NCBI RefSeq assembly: GCF_001701025.1
Contig: NZ_CP016793.1
Coordinates: 1,612,001 to 1,676,000 of the forward strand
Length of the DNA stretch: 64,000 bases
DNA from: Lentzea guizhouensis
GTDB taxonomy: Bacteria > Actinomycetota > Actinomycetes > Mycobacteriales > Pseudonocardiaceae
Direction of reading: 5' to 3'
This document shows, piece after piece, positions 43,910-53,809 of the stretch; position 1 is the stretch's first letter; each line of letters begins with the position of its first letter. Under the pieces are notes generated by a model. The model ran no database searches. It worked only from the letters and a program-made list of their open reading frames with translations, and was not told where the DNA came from. Made by a program: the position numbers and the translations under genes.

Positions 43910-45421
43910 CTAACCGGCGATCTGCCCGCCGAGCCACGTCCAGTCCCCCCATCCCGCAGAGGTCCAGCGCCGCTGGTAGAGGCTGCTGTCGACGCCCGTG
44001 GCGAAGACGTGCACGTCGTTGCCGATCAGGGCGGGCCGCGGGGTGGTGGTGATCTTGCCGTCGCGCCACGCCCAGTCGGTCCAGCCGGACGTCGTCCAGG
44101 TCTTCTCGTAGAGGGCCTGGTCCACCCCGGTGACGAACACGCTGAACCGGCCGCTGGTCCCCGCCACGCGCGGGTCGCCGCCGAGCTGGCCCTGGTGCCA
44201 CGCCCAGTCGTTCCAGCCGGTCGCGGCCAGCCAGGTCTTCTCGTACATCGCGTTGTCGACACCCCGCGCGAAGATGCTCAGCCGGTCGCCGAACGAGATC
44301 ACCGCGGGCGCACCGGTGATCTGCCCGCCCAGCCAGAACCACTCGTCCCAGCCGGCCGCGGTCCTCTTGATCTGGTAAAGGCTGTTGTCGGTCCCGGTGG
44401 CGAAGACGTGGATCTCGTTGCCCAGCACGGTCACCTGCGGGTCACTGGCCAGCTGGCCCTGACGCCAGTTCCAGGCCGACCAGCCACCGGGCGTCCACGT
44501 CCTCTCGTAGAGCGACCGGTCCACGCCGGTGCCCAGCACGGTCAGCTGATCGCCGATGGTCGCCACCTGCGGCTCACCGGACAGCTGGCCGTCCAGCCAC
44601 GTCCAGTCGCCCCAGCCGCCGGACGGGCTCCACACCCTCTCGTACAACGACTTGTCGACACCGACCGCGAACACCCGGATCTGGTTGCGGAACGAGATCA
44701 CCTGCGGCTGGCCCGTGATCTGCCCGCCGAGCCAGCTCCACTCGCCCCAGCCGGCCGCGGCCGTCCACGTCTTCTGGTAGAGGCTCCCGTCCACGCCGGT
44801 CGCGAACGCGTGCAGCTGGTCCCCGAACGCCACCACGCTCGACTTGGAGAGCGCTGTCGCCGGCGGAGGCGGCGGAGGTGGCGTGTCCTCCGTGATCTTG
44901 TTGTAGCGGATCGGTGTGTACCCGCTCGCCGTCGCGGCGGACCAGACCCGTTCCACCGTGGGCGATCCGTTCGGCCCGGCCTGCTCGCGGACCACGGGTC
45001 TCGTCTTCGCCTCGTCGTCCCATCTGAGGAACAGCGCGATGTGCGAGTCCGCGTCGTTCAGCGCGTCGCCCGGCCGGAGATCCGATCGCGGGATCGTGTG
45101 GGAGACGTGGTGGATGTCGAAGGTCGTGTGGGAGACCCTGAGCCCCCACGCCATCGAGACGAACCCGGAGCAGTCCGTGCGGTAGGACCCGAACTGGTTG
45201 GTGTGACAGGCCGCCTGGCTGTAGGGCACCCTGGCGTTGATCCACGACTGTGCGCGGGCCAGCGCCTGGCTCCTCGACATCGTCTGGTTGCTCGAGTAGG
45301 TGGCGCAGTTGAACATGGCGCCGATGTCGCCCTGCTCCTCCGCTGCCGCGCTGACACCGCTGTACGAGCCGGCTGTCACGAGTGCCACCAGGACTGTGGC
45401 CGCGATGCGCCCGAATCCCAT
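43910..45421 (-). CDS. Secreted NlpC/P60-like protein with seven-repeat PLL-like propeller
   Basis: 503 residues with a signal peptide (1-26). The N-terminal domain resembles NlpC/P60 or CHAP-type cysteine peptidases: catalytic Cys84 in YRTDCSGFVSMAWGL and His127 in ADSHIALFLRW, with VSHTIPRSDLRPGDALN in between. A polyproline linker (TPPPPPPPATA, about 184-194) leads to seven repeats of about 45 residues (VFATGVDSSLYQRRWTSAGW, then GDWTWLGGQIAG). The repeat units match those of the next gene, 38 bases downstream. The peptidase presumably cuts peptidoglycan while the propeller targets a glycan. Confidence 0.85.
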   Translation of the reverse strand: MGFGRIAATVLVALVTAGSYSGVSAAAEEQGDIGAMFNCATYSSNQTMSRSQALARAQSWINARVPYSQAACHTNQFGSYRTDCSGFVSMAWGLRVSHTTFDIHHVSHTIPRSDLRPGDALNDADSHIALFLRWDDEAKTRPVVREQAGPNGSPTVERVWSAATASGYTPIRYNKITEDTPPPPPPPATALSKSSVVAFGDQLHAFATGVDGSLYQKTWTAAAGWGEWSWLGGQITGQPQVISFRNQIRVFAVGVDKSLYERVWSPSGGWGDWTWLDGQLSGEPQVATIGDQLTVLGTGVDRSLYERTWTPGGWSAWNWRQGQLASDPQVTVLGNEIHVFATGTDNSLYQIKRTAAGWDEWFWLGGQITGAPAVISFGDRLSIFARGVDNAMYEKTWLAATGWNDWAWHQGQLGGDPRVAGTSGRFSVFVTGVDQALYEKTWTTSGWTDWAWRDGKITTTPRPALIGNDVHVFATGVDSSLYQRRWTSAGWGDWTWLGGQIAG

Positions 45422-45517
45422 TCTTGCTCCTCATCAGGTTGTTCGACCGATGGGAGGAGCATCGGCGCACGACCTTCAAGGGAGCTTCAGCGCGGGAGCG
45501 ACAGAGCTGGAAGTTGC

Positions 45518-48500
45518 CTACAAGCCGGTTTGAAGCCGGATCCGGTCGAACCATTCGCGTGGCGTCGTCGAAGCCAGTTCGGCGGCTTCACGACTGCCGG
45601 CCGCGCGGAAGACGTCCAGGGCAGCGGCCCAGTGCCGGTGAGCCGCCACCGGGTCGGACGACGCCTTGGCCGCAGCCAGGTCGCGCTGCGTGCGAGCGTC
45701 CCAGACGGCGAGCTCCAGCTCGCGCCACAACTCGGAAGCGCTCGTGAGGAGCTGCTGAGCCAGGGCCAGGTCGTTCTCGGCCAGTGCGAGCTCTCCCGCG
45801 GTCCTCGTCACGAGGGCGATGCCGAACCGGTCCCGGTGGGCGGTGCAGACGTCGAGGCAGGCCGACAGCACCTCCCGCACACCGCTCAGCCGTCCCTGCC
45901 GGATCAGGGCCTTGCTCAACGACTGCCTCGCATAGGTGGCGCCGAGCCGGTCACCGGCCTCGGTGAGGAGGTCCACGGCCTGCCGGCTGAGGTCCGCGGC
46001 CTCCGCCGCCCTGCCCGCCGCTCGACGGCACAGGCTCAGGCCGCGCACCGCGAGTGCCTGACCGCGGAGGTCACCCGCCTCGCGGTAGGCGTCGACGCAC
46101 TCGTGGAACGCGCCCTCCGCGGCGTCGAGATCACCACGGTCGCGGAAGACGACACCCAGGCCGTACTTCACCGCCGCTGTCACGCTGCGGTCTTCCACCC
46201 GATCCGCCGGTCCGGCTGCCTCCGTCAGGCTGTCGTACGCCGCGGCGAACTGGCCGCGATCGCGTTGCACCGTGCCGATCCCCACGAGCGCGACGGCTCG
46301 GATGGCGTCGTCCCCGACCGCCGTGGCGTGCTCGAGCGAGTCCTGGAAGTGGCCGAGCGCGGCCGCGAAGTCGTCCTTCTCGTAGAAGAGCTGGCCGAGA
46401 CTCGCGAGGAGACTCGCCTCGTCCCGCCTGTTGCCGGACTTCCTGGCCGCCCCGAGCGCCACCTCGTGGGTCCGCTGCCACCCGTCGAACTCGTTGCGGG
46501 TGGCGAACGGCGAGACCAGCAACGAGGTGATCAACCGGGTCGTCAGCTCGTCGACGCCGAGCTCGTACGCGCGTTCCACGGCACGCACGACGGCCGTCGT
46601 CTCCGAGGCGAACCACTCCGTCGGACTGCTCTCGACGTCGGCGACGAGCTTCGGGTCGACCTCGACGGCCGACCGGCTCACCGGGCTGAGCCCCAGCGTC
46701 ACCCTCGGCAGCCGGGCGGCTCCGATCTGGACCAGCTCGCGCCAGGTCGCCAGGGTGCGCCCGATCGCCTCGGCCACGACGTCGACGGGCTCGGTGGCGC
46801 TCGCCCGGTCGGCTCCGAAGAGCTGCACGAGGTCGTGGAACCGGTAGCGCACGTGGCCGAGCGAGTCGACCCCCGCCACGTCGACCAGCCGCAGGTCCAC
46901 GAGCTGTTCGACGACGTCCTCGGCCTCACCGGTGCCGATGTCCAGCAGCGGTGCGGCGACCCACGAGCCGAAGTCCGGCAGGTCGAGCAGCGTCAGCAGG
47001 TGGAAGGCGCGGCGTTGGACAGCGGTCAGCTCGCTGTAGTGCAGCTCCAGGCTCGACCTGATCGCGAGATCTCCGACGGCGAGCTCGTCGAGCCTGCGGT
47101 GCTTGTCGAGCAGCCGCACGGCCATCGCCTGCAACGGCCAGTGCGGGCGAGCCAGCAGCTTGGCGCCGGCGACCTGGATGGCCAGCGGAATGCCACCGCA
47201 CAGCCGGGTGATGGTCGAGACGGAGTCCAGGTCGGCGGAGAGCCGGTCCTGCCCGACGATGCGGCTGAGCAGTTCGACCGACTCGGTGCGGGAGAACAGG
47301 TCGAGCTCGATCGACGCCGCGCCGGCGATCCCGGTCAGCCTGGAGCGGCTGGTGATGATCAGCAGGCAGCGTCCGGAACCGGGCAGCAACATGCGCACCT
47401 GACGTTCGTCGCGCACGTTGTCCAGCACGACGACCAGGCGCCGCTGCGCCACCGTCATCCGGTACAGCTCGACTCGTTCGTCCGCGTCCTCCGGCAGATC
47501 GGCGCTGGACACGCCGAGCACGCGCAGGAACCGGCTGAGCACCTCGACCGCGTCGACCGTGCGACCGGCGCGGTGCATGTCGGCGAACAGCTGGCCGCCG
47601 GGGAACTCCGGGGCGAGCCGGTGCGCGCAGTGCACGGCGAGCGCCGACTTCCCCGCGCCACCGACGCCCGAGATCACCACGGTCGCCGTCTTCGTGGCCG
47701 TTCTGGACAGCGCGGTCAGCTGGTCGACCTGTTCCGCGCGTCCGGTGAAGTGCACGACGTCCGGCGGCAGCTGGTTGGGCCCCACCGACTCGCTCCGCAG
47801 GCCCCGCACCTTCTCGGCCGGGACCGGCAGCGTTCCTCGCAGAACCTGTTCATGCAGGTCACGCAGCTCGTCGCCGGGTTCGACACCCAGCTCGGCGATC
47901 AGCCGCTCACGGCCCGTCCGGTAGGTGGCCAGTGCCTCCGACTGCCGGCCGCTCTGGTACTGCGCCCGCATCAGCAGGCCGAGTGCCCCCTCCCGGTAGG
48001 GGTGCGCGGCCGTGACGACGGCCATCCGGGAGGCGGCCGACGCGACGCGGCCGATCTCCAGCTCACACCGCGCCAACCCCTCCTGTGCCGAGAGCCGGTC
48101 CGCTTCGAGGGCGTCGGCCCGGAAACGGACGAAGGACGCGTCGACACCACCGAACACCGGACCACGCCAGAGCCCGAGCGCCTGCTCGTACAGCGCGGCC
48201 GCCCTCTGGTGGTCGAGCTCCCGCTCGGCCACCAGGGCGGCCCGGAGGCCTTCGGCGAACTCCTCGACGTCGATGTCGGACGGCTCGACCAGGAGGGCGT
48301 ATCCGGGTGGACGGGTCACCAGCACGGCGGACTCGCCGTGGGACGCGAACACGCGGCGCAGCGTGGAGACGTACGTGTGCACGAGCGCCACCGCCGACTT
48401 GGGCGGTTCGTCGTCCCAGATGAGGTCGACCAGCCGGTCGACCGAGACCACCTGCCGCGCTTCCAGGAGCAGGGCCGCGACCAACGCCTTCGGCTTGGCT

Positions 48501-48565
48501 CCCCCGAGCTTCACCGGCCGGCCTGACGACAGTGCCTCCAACGGCCCCAACGCGCACAACCGCAT
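45518..48565 (-). CDS. AfsR/SARP-type regulator with NB-ARC and TPR domains
   Basis: 1015 residues from the ATG at 48565. The N-terminal OmpR-like winged helix (1-90, ALVAALLLEARQVVSVDRLV) and bacterial transcriptional activation domain (95-240) form the SARP part. An NB-ARC ATPase follows with Walker A GVGGAGKSALAV, Walker B RRLVVVLDNV and IITSRSRLTG. TPR-like repeats fill the C-terminus. Such proteins activate secondary-metabolite or development genes. It is divergent in content from the STAND protein at 15-17 kb, which lacks the SARP half. It lies directly upstream of the two propeller-protein genes on the same strand, but about 100 bases beyond its stop before theirs. Confidence 0.9.
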   Translation of the reverse strand: MRLCALGPLEALSSGRPVKLGGAKPKALVAALLLEARQVVSVDRLVDLIWDDEPPKSAVALVHTYVSTLRRVFASHGESAVLVTRPPGYALLVEPSDIDVEEFAEGLRAALVAERELDHQRAAALYEQALGLWRGPVFGGVDASFVRFRADALEADRLSAQEGLARCELEIGRVASAASRMAVVTAAHPYREGALGLLMRAQYQSGRQSEALATYRTGRERLIAELGVEPGDELRDLHEQVLRGTLPVPAEKVRGLRSESVGPNQLPPDVVHFTGRAEQVDQLTALSRTATKTATVVISGVGGAGKSALAVHCAHRLAPEFPGGQLFADMHRAGRTVDAVEVLSRFLRVLGVSSADLPEDADERVELYRMTVAQRRLVVVLDNVRDERQVRMLLPGSGRCLLIITSRSRLTGIAGAASIELDLFSRTESVELLSRIVGQDRLSADLDSVSTITRLCGGIPLAIQVAGAKLLARPHWPLQAMAVRLLDKHRRLDELAVGDLAIRSSLELHYSELTAVQRRAFHLLTLLDLPDFGSWVAAPLLDIGTGEAEDVVEQLVDLRLVDVAGVDSLGHVRYRFHDLVQLFGADRASATEPVDVVAEAIGRTLATWRELVQIGAARLPRVTLGLSPVSRSAVEVDPKLVADVESSPTEWFASETTAVVRAVERAYELGVDELTTRLITSLLVSPFATRNEFDGWQRTHEVALGAARKSGNRRDEASLLASLGQLFYEKDDFAAALGHFQDSLEHATAVGDDAIRAVALVGIGTVQRDRGQFAAAYDSLTEAAGPADRVEDRSVTAAVKYGLGVVFRDRGDLDAAEGAFHECVDAYREAGDLRGQALAVRGLSLCRRAAGRAAEAADLSRQAVDLLTEAGDRLGATYARQSLSKALIRQGRLSGVREVLSACLDVCTAHRDRFGIALVTRTAGELALAENDLALAQQLLTSASELWRELELAVWDARTQRDLAAAKASSDPVAAHRHWAAALDVFRAAGSREAAELASTTPREWFDRIRLQTGL

Positions 48566-48698
48566 GCAGCCCCCACCCCCCGGTAAGCGACGTTCAAGGT
48601 CGATTATCACGTCGCGGCAGCCGCACAGCCACAGCCTTCTGCCTGCTCGAACACGAGCATCCGGATGATCAGGAGGGCGAGACCGTCCGGAACGGGGA

Positions 48699-48729
48699 AC
48701 GGCGAGTGCTCTTCGTGAGCACTCGCCGT
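48699..48729 (-). terminator. tmRNA terminator
   Basis: A 13-bp perfect stem (ACGGCGAGTGCTC and complement) with a 5-base loop, immediately beyond the tmRNA 3' end. Confidence 0.75.
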
Positions 48730-48734
48730 CCGAG

Positions 48735-49104
48735 TGGAGGTGCCGGGAATCGAACCCGGGTCCTGTGGCGGTTCATCAGGGCTTCTCCGTGCGCAGTCCG
48801 CTCTGCCTCTGCTCGACCCCATCAGTCACGCGGACGAGCTGATGTGACGGGCCCAGTCGCTGTGAGTTTCCCGAACAGTCCCCGCGACCGGGACTGCCGG
48901 TAAGCCCTCTAGCTGATGCCGGACTCTAGGCCGAAGGCACTCCTAGGCCGACAGCGTTGCTACTCGCCTCAGGCGGCGAGAGCGAACGCGCGCTTGTCGT
49001 TAGACGTGGCGCTTATTGGTTTGCGATGACGCTTGCGGTGGTCTCTCGCCTGCACCGGCACGCTTCCCCTGAATCAACGTCCACAGTCGAAACCGTTCAC
49101 CCCC
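48735..49104 (-). ncRNA. ssrA: tmRNA (ssrA)
   Basis: About 370 nt. The 5' end GGGGGTGAACGGTTTCGACT pairs with the 3' CACCTCC acceptor arm, and the T arm GGGTTCGATTCCC is present. The tag reading frame lies near 48970-49010: GCC ACG TCT AAC GAC AAG CGC GCG TTC GCT CTC GCC GCC TGA, giving ATSNDKRAFALAA. The AFALAA end is typical for actinomycetes. Its partner smpB lies 2.4 kb away on the same strand. Confidence 0.93.
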
Positions 49105-49225
49105 TTGTAGTGGTGCCCCTAGCATAACGATGAGGGCGAACGAGTTCTTCCCGAGGCAGGTAGGGCTGTCCCCACCATCGGCTGACTGGTTGGCCAGATG
49201 GTCCCTGACCAGGGAGAACGACAAC

Positions 49226-50464
49226 ATGGACGTCATGAGGAAACCGAACGCGCTCGCAGCCGGGTTCTACCTGCTGACCAACCTGGTGACCGGCATCTTC
49301 TGGTTCACCCTCAGCGTCGTGCTCGTCGTCGTGGGGTTCGCGACGTCGGTGCTCTGGGTCGGCATACCGATCCTCTGGCTCGCGATGAACGTCGTGCGGG
49401 GTGGCGCGGCGGTGGAGCGGGCGTGGGTCGGGGCCGCGTTGCGCACGGAGATACCGCGGCCGTACCGGGAGAAGCAGCCGGGGACGTTGTGGCAGCGGTG
49501 GAAGGCGCAGTTCACCGATCCGGCGACGTGGCGTGACTTCGGGTACCTGGTGCTCCTGCTGCCGGTCGGTGCGCTGGAGTTCTCCTCGGTGCTGGCGCTC
49601 TGGACCGTCGTGGTGGCGCTCATCGGCGTGCCCTTCTGGATCAGCCACGCGCCGTTCGCGGTGGTCGTCGGCGACTTCTGGACCATCGACTCGTTCACGT
49701 CGGCGTTGCCGATCGCGTTGATCGGGCTCGCGCTGATCCCGTTCGCGGTCATCGGCACCCGGTCGCTCGGTGCGCTGCACGGCAAGTTCGCCCGCGCCAT
49801 GCTCGGGCCGACGCGGGCCGACGAGCTGGCGATCGAGGCGGAACGGCTGCAGTCCAGCCGGGCGCGTGGGGTCGAGGCGGCCGAGGCGGAGCGCCGGCGC
49901 ATCGAGCGCGACCTGCACGACGGCGCGCAGCAGCGGCTCGTGGCGGTGGCGATGGGGCTGGGCCGGGCGAAGTCCAAGATGGACACCGACCCGGACGGTG
50001 CGGCCGAGCTGATCGCCGAGGCGCACGCGGACGCCAAGCTCGCCATCAAGGAGCTGCGGGACCTCGCGCGGGGCATCTACCCGTCGGTGCTCGGCGACCG
50101 CGGCCTGGACGCGGCGTTGTCCGCGCTCGCCGCCCGCGTGCCGATCGAGGTGGACCTGCAGGTCGACGTCGACCCGCGGCCGCCGACAGCGGTGGAGAGC
50201 GCCGCGTACTTCACCGTCGGCGAGGCGCTCACCAACATCACCAAGCACTCCAACGGCACCAAGGCGACCGTGCGGGTCAACCGGGTCGACACCGGGGTGC
50301 TGGTCGAGGTCACCGACAACGGTCAGGGTGGCGCCGAGCTGAAGCCGGGCGGCGGGCTCGCCGGGCTCGCGGACCGGGCTGCGACGATCGACGGTGTGGT
50401 TGTCGTCGTCAGCCCCGTGGGTGGGCCGACCGTGATTCGAGCGGAGTTGCCGTGCGCGTGGTGA
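49226..50464 (+). CDS. Sensor histidine kinase (NarL-type, HisKA_3)
   Basis: 412 residues from the ATG at 49226 (GGGAG 9 nt upstream). The N-terminal sensor domain has four hydrophobic segments (about 11-40, 41-57, 106-139, 160-178) of the Streptomyces-type 'putative sensor' family. The dimerisation/phosphoacceptor motif is ERRRIERDLHDGAQQRL with His231. The ATPase shows GEALTNITKHSNG (N box) and VTDNGQGGAELKPGGGLAGL (G boxes). The response-regulator gene overlaps its end. The stimulus is unknown. Confidence 0.9.
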   Translation: MDVMRKPNALAAGFYLLTNLVTGIFWFTLSVVLVVVGFATSVLWVGIPILWLAMNVVRGGAAVERAWVGAALRTEIPRPYREKQPGTLWQRWKAQFTDPATWRDFGYLVLLLPVGALEFSSVLALWTVVVALIGVPFWISHAPFAVVVGDFWTIDSFTSALPIALIGLALIPFAVIGTRSLGALHGKFARAMLGPTRADELAIEAERLQSSRARGVEAAEAERRRIERDLHDGAQQRLVAVAMGLGRAKSKMDTDPDGAAELIAEAHADAKLAIKELRDLARGIYPSVLGDRGLDAALSALAARVPIEVDLQVDVDPRPPTAVESAAYFTVGEALTNITKHSNGTKATVRVNRVDTGVLVEVTDNGQGGAELKPGGGLAGLADRAATIDGVVVVVSPVGGPTVIRAELPCAW

Positions 50465-51093
50465 TCGCCGAGGACTCGGTGCTGCTGAGGGAGGGCGTGC
50501 AGCGGTTGCTCGCCGACGTGGGCATCGAGACCGTCGCGGCCGTGGAGGACGGGGACGGGCTGCTGGACGCCCTCACCGAGCACCGGCCCGACCTGTGCGT
50601 GGTGGACGTGCGGATGCCGCCGACGTTCACCGACGAGGGCCTGCGCGCCGCCATCGAGGCCCGCAGGCGCTACCCCGGGTTGCCGGTGCTGGTGCTGTCG
50701 CAGTACGTCGAGGAGCGCTACGCCGTCGAGCTCCTCGCGGGCGGTGCCAGCGGTGTCGGCTACCTGCTCAAGGAGCGGGTGGCGGACGTGTCCGAGTTCG
50801 TCGAGGCGGTCCGCAGGGTCGCGGACGGCGGCACGAGCATCGACCACGAGGTGATCACCCAGCTCATGGTGCGCAGCAAGAAGAGCCCCGTCGACTCGTT
50901 GACGCCGCGCGAACGCGAGGTGCTCGGGCTGATGGCGCAGGGACTGTCCAACACGGCCATCGCCGCGACGCTCGTGGTGTCCGACGGCGCGGTGGAGAAG
51001 CACGTCGGCAACATCTTCGCGAAGCTCGGCCTGGAACCGTCGAACTCGGAGCACCGCCGGGTGCGCGCGGTGCTCGCCTACTTGGACAGCTGA
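50452..51093 (+). CDS. NarL/LuxR-family response regulator
   Basis: 213 residues. The receiver domain has Glu7-Asp8 and phosphoacceptor Asp52 (LCVVDVRMPP), with Lys in YLLKERV. The LuxR HTH is SLTPREREVLGLMAQGLSNT...VVSDGAVEKHVGNIFAKLGL. The GTG start overlaps the kinase gene by 13 bases, so the pair is one two-component system. No adjacent target genes are obvious; autoregulation is likely. Confidence 0.92.
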   Translation: MRVVIAEDSVLLREGVQRLLADVGIETVAAVEDGDGLLDALTEHRPDLCVVDVRMPPTFTDEGLRAAIEARRRYPGLPVLVLSQYVEERYAVELLAGGASGVGYLLKERVADVSEFVEAVRRVADGGTSIDHEVITQLMVRSKKSPVDSLTPREREVLGLMAQGLSNTAIAATLVVSDGAVEKHVGNIFAKLGLEPSNSEHRRVRAVLAYLDS

Positions 51094-51503
51094 GTCAGCT
51101 GGAGCAACCGGACGCCGTTGGCGTGCAGCACCGCCTGCTCGGCGGCGGCGTCCAGGCCCCACGAGCGGATCGCCGCGAGCTGCTCTTCGCAGGGGTGGGG
51201 GATGTTCGGGAAGTCGCTGCCCAGCACGACGCGGTCCGCGAGCCCGGCGATCCGGGACCGCCAGCCGGCCGGCAGCGGCACCCACTCGTTCAGCCACTCC
51301 GCCACGCCCGGCCGGTGCGGGTAGACCAGCGGGGCGAACGCGGAAACGCCCAGCTCCCGCAGTGCGGTGAGCCGGGCGTTCTCGTCGGTGCGGTGGTGGA
51401 CGGACCAGTCGACCCCGCTCTCGCGAACGCGGTCGAAGGACGCCCAGACCTCGTCCAGGACGTCCCACTCCTCCCCGAGCGAGTGGACGTCCACCAAAGC
51501 CAT
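51078..51503 (-). CDS. Amidohydrolase-family protein with large internal deletion
   Basis: 141 residues where the family has about 270. The N-terminal part VHHRTDENARLTALRELGV and APLVYPHRPGVAEWLNEW matches the start of a COG2159-like amidohydrolase. It then jumps directly to RIAGLADRVVLGSDFPNIPH, which normally lies near the C-terminus. About 120 residues, including most of the metal-site barrel, are absent in frame. The usual HxH near the start is also lost (DVHSLGEEW). It is probably inactive, a degraded gene, or has a new non-catalytic role. The start ATG is directly upstream of the smpB stop region. Confidence 0.6.
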   Translation of the reverse strand: MALVDVHSLGEEWDVLDEVWASFDRVRESGVDWSVHHRTDENARLTALRELGVSAFAPLVYPHRPGVAEWLNEWVPLPAGWRSRIAGLADRVVLGSDFPNIPHPCEEQLAAIRSWGLDAAAEQAVLHANGVRLLQLTQLSK

Positions 51504-51979
51504 CAGTAGCGGCCCTTCAACGCCCTGCCGTACGCCTTCGCGATCTCGCGGTTCGCGTCGCGCTTGGCGAGGTCCTGCCGCTTGTCGTAGGCCTTCTTGC
51601 CCTTCGCGAGGGCGATCTCGACCTTGACGTAGCCGTCCTTGAAGTACATCTGCAGCGGCACGAGCGAGAGACCGGACTCCTTGGTCTTGCCGATCAGCCG
51701 TTCGATCTCGCTCTTGTGCAGCAGGAGCTTCCGCTTGCGCCGGACCTCGTGGTTCGTCCAGGTGCCCGCGACGTACTCCGGGATGTGCAACGCGTGCAGC
51801 CAGATCTCGCCGTCGTCGACCTGGGCGAAGGCGTCCACCAGGGACGCCCGTCCCATGCGCAGGCTCTTCACCTCGGTGCCGACGAGCTGAATGCCCGCCT
51901 CGTAGGTGTCCAGAATGGTCCAGTCGTGCCGAGCCTTGCGGTTCGACGCGATGACCTTCTGCCCGCGTTCCTTGACCAT
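51503..51979 (-). CDS. smpB: SsrA-binding protein SmpB
   Basis: 158 residues. Typical Smp[81 protein letters not shown], and the basic C-terminal tail [20 protein letters not shown]. It binds tmRNA and the ribosome for trans-translation. The ATG at 51979 fits homologues; an in-frame extension is unlikely. It follows ftsX in the usual actinomycete order prfB-ftsE-ftsX-smpB. Confidence 0.95.
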   Translation of the reverse strand: MVKERGQKVIASNRKARHDWTILDTYEAGIQLVGTEVKSLRMGRASLVDAFAQVDDGEIWLHALHIPEYVAGTWTNHEVRRKRKLLLHKSEIERLIGKTKESGLSLVPLQMYFKDGYVKVEIALAKGKKAYDKRQDLAKRDANREIAKAYGRALKGRY

Positions 51980-52070
51980 GCCGACAACTTTACGTGGTCG
52001 GTAAAACGCCAAGGCCTGATTTATGGGCCTCGTTCGATGAGAGTCGCGAACACGGGCCCAGGAATCAGGC

Positions 52071-52969
52071 CTAGAGCCGCACGTAGAGGCGCAGTGTGAC
52101 GTAGCCGGTCGTGGCCGAGATCAGGATCGCGACCAGGAACAGCCACGGCGAGACTATGAGGATGTCCAGGTAGCCGACCGGCGGGATGATGCCCGACTCG
52201 GTGAGGTTGCGGGTGATCCTGTCCAGGAAGAACGCCTTGAACAGCACCAGGCCGCCCACCGCGGTGACCGCGCCGATGATGCCCGCGACGACCGCCTCGA
52301 TGAGGAACGGCAGCTGCGTGTACCACCGGGTCGCGCCGACCAGGCGCATGATGCCGACCTCGACGCGTCGGGTGAACGCCGACACCTGGATGGTGTTCGA
52401 GATCAGCAGCAGCGCCGCGAACGCCTGGATGAGCGCCAGGATCAGCGCCACGTCGCGGAAGCCGTTGAGACCGTCGAAGAACCGCTCCAGGAACTTGCCC
52501 TGGTCGTCGACGCCCTTCACGCCCGGCTTGCCCTGGAAGGCCTCCTTGATGACCTCGGTGCGTTCCGGGTCCTCGAGCTTCACCCGGAACGTCGCCGGGA
52601 TCGCCTCCGGCCGCGCGAGCTTGAGCAGCTCCGGCTGGGCCTCGAAGATCTGCTTGAAGCGCTCGAAGCCCTCGTCGCGGTTCTGGTACACGACCGACTG
52701 GCGGAGGTCGCGTCGAGGTCGGCGCGCAGTCCCGCACACGGCTGCTGGGTGCAGTCCTTGTCGTTGGCGCTGACGTCGTTGGTCAGCAGGACCGAGACCT
52801 CGAGCTTGCCCGCGTAGTTGGCCTGCATCTTGTCGACCATGCGGACGACGAGCAGGCCACCGCCGAGCAGCCCGAGCGAGATGGCGGTCGTGAGGATCAT
52901 CGCGATCGTCATCGTGACGTTCCGGCGAAGTCCGGTGACGACCTCGCTGAACACGAAGCTGGTACGCAT
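52071..52969 (-). pseudogene. ftsX: Cell-division protein FtsX with one frameshift
   Basis: The first frame (52969 down to about 52710) carries the N-terminal membrane helix and MRTSFVFSEVVTGLRRNVTM, then KLEVSVLLTNDVSANDKDCT. Within about 52690-52715 the frame shifts by one. SVVYQNRDEGFERFKQIFEA, the ECD and three C-terminal membrane helices (ISNTIQVSAFTRRVEVGIMR) follow in the other frame. All parts of FtsX are present. FtsX with FtsE controls the peptidoglycan hydrolase RipC/NlpC at division; its loss would usually be harmful, so a sequencing indel is the likelier cause. Confidence 0.9.
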
Positions 52970-53009
52970 CGGGGGCGGGGTTCCTTGGGGGGTCGGGGGT
53001 TAGGAGCGC

Positions 53010-53699
53010 TTAGCGGCCGACGCCGTAAACGCCGCGCGCGTCATCACGGACGACCTTGCCGTACGACAGCTCCACGACGCGGCGGCGCATCGAGTCGACG
53101 ATGCCGTGGTCGTGGGTGGCCATGATGACGGTCGTGCCGGTGCGGTTGATCCGCTCCAGCAGCAACATGATGTCCTGGCTCGTGTCGGGGTCCAGGTTTC
53201 CGGTCGGCTCGTCGGCGATCAGCACCAGCGGCCGGTTCACGAACGCGCGGGCGATCGCGACGCGCTGCTGCTCACCACCGGAGAGCTCGGTGGGGAACCG
53301 GTCCTCCTTGCCGTCGAGGCCGACCAGCTGCAGCACCTCGGGCACCACCTTGACGATGGTGTTGCGGGGCTTGCCGATGACCTCGAGCGCGAACGCGACG
53401 TTCTCGGCGACGGTCTTCGTCGGCAGCAGGCGGAAGTCCTGGAACACGCAGCCGATCGACTGGCGCAGGCGGGGGACCCTGCGGCGCGACATCTTGGCGA
53501 CGTCGAAGTTGGAGACGTAGACGCGTCCCCTGGTCGGCACTTCTTCGCGCAGCAGCAGGCGCAGGAAGGTCGACTTGCCGGACCCCGAGGGCCCGATCAG
53601 GAACACGAACTCGCCCTTCTCCATCTCGACGGACACGTCGTCGAGCGCGGGACGCGTAGAGGTCTTGTAGACCTTGGAAACGTGTTCGAGGCGAATCAC
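53010..53699 (-). CDS. ftsE: Cell-division ATP-binding protein FtsE
   Basis: 229 residues from the GTG at 53699. Walker A is GPSGSGKST (36-44), then the Q loop VFQDFRLL, signature [15 protein letters not shown], Walker [12 protein letters not shown] and the switch His in [10 protein letters not shown]. It forms the FtsEX ABC complex with the gene immediately downstream. The start fits homologues ([11 protein letters not shown]); longer upstream frame is not conserved in sense. Confidence 0.95.
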   Translation of the reverse strand: MIRLEHVSKVYKTSTRPALDDVSVEMEKGEFVFLIGPSGSGKSTFLRLLLREEVPTRGRVYVSNFDVAKMSRRRVPRLRQSIGCVFQDFRLLPTKTVAENVAFALEVIGKPRNTIVKVVPEVLQLVGLDGKEDRFPTELSGGEQQRVAIARAFVNRPLVLIADEPTGNLDPDTSQDIMLLLERINRTGTTVIMATHDHGIVDSMRRRVVELSYGKVVRDDARGVYGVGR

Positions 53700-53809
53700 G
53701 AGGCGCGAGTCTACCCATGGCCGGGGTAAAGCCCCCGTTCCGGTTAACTTCCCGCCCCGGAAGGGCGGCCGGGCCTCTGCACCCGGCGTGGTCGGACCGG
53801 CACGACCCG

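Noticed and set aside
43907..48526. A 1539-residue open frame on the plus strand
   Set aside because: It is the antisense of the propeller proteins and the AfsR-type gene. High GC keeps such frames open. The translation is low-complexity Arg/Gly/His-rich with no domains.
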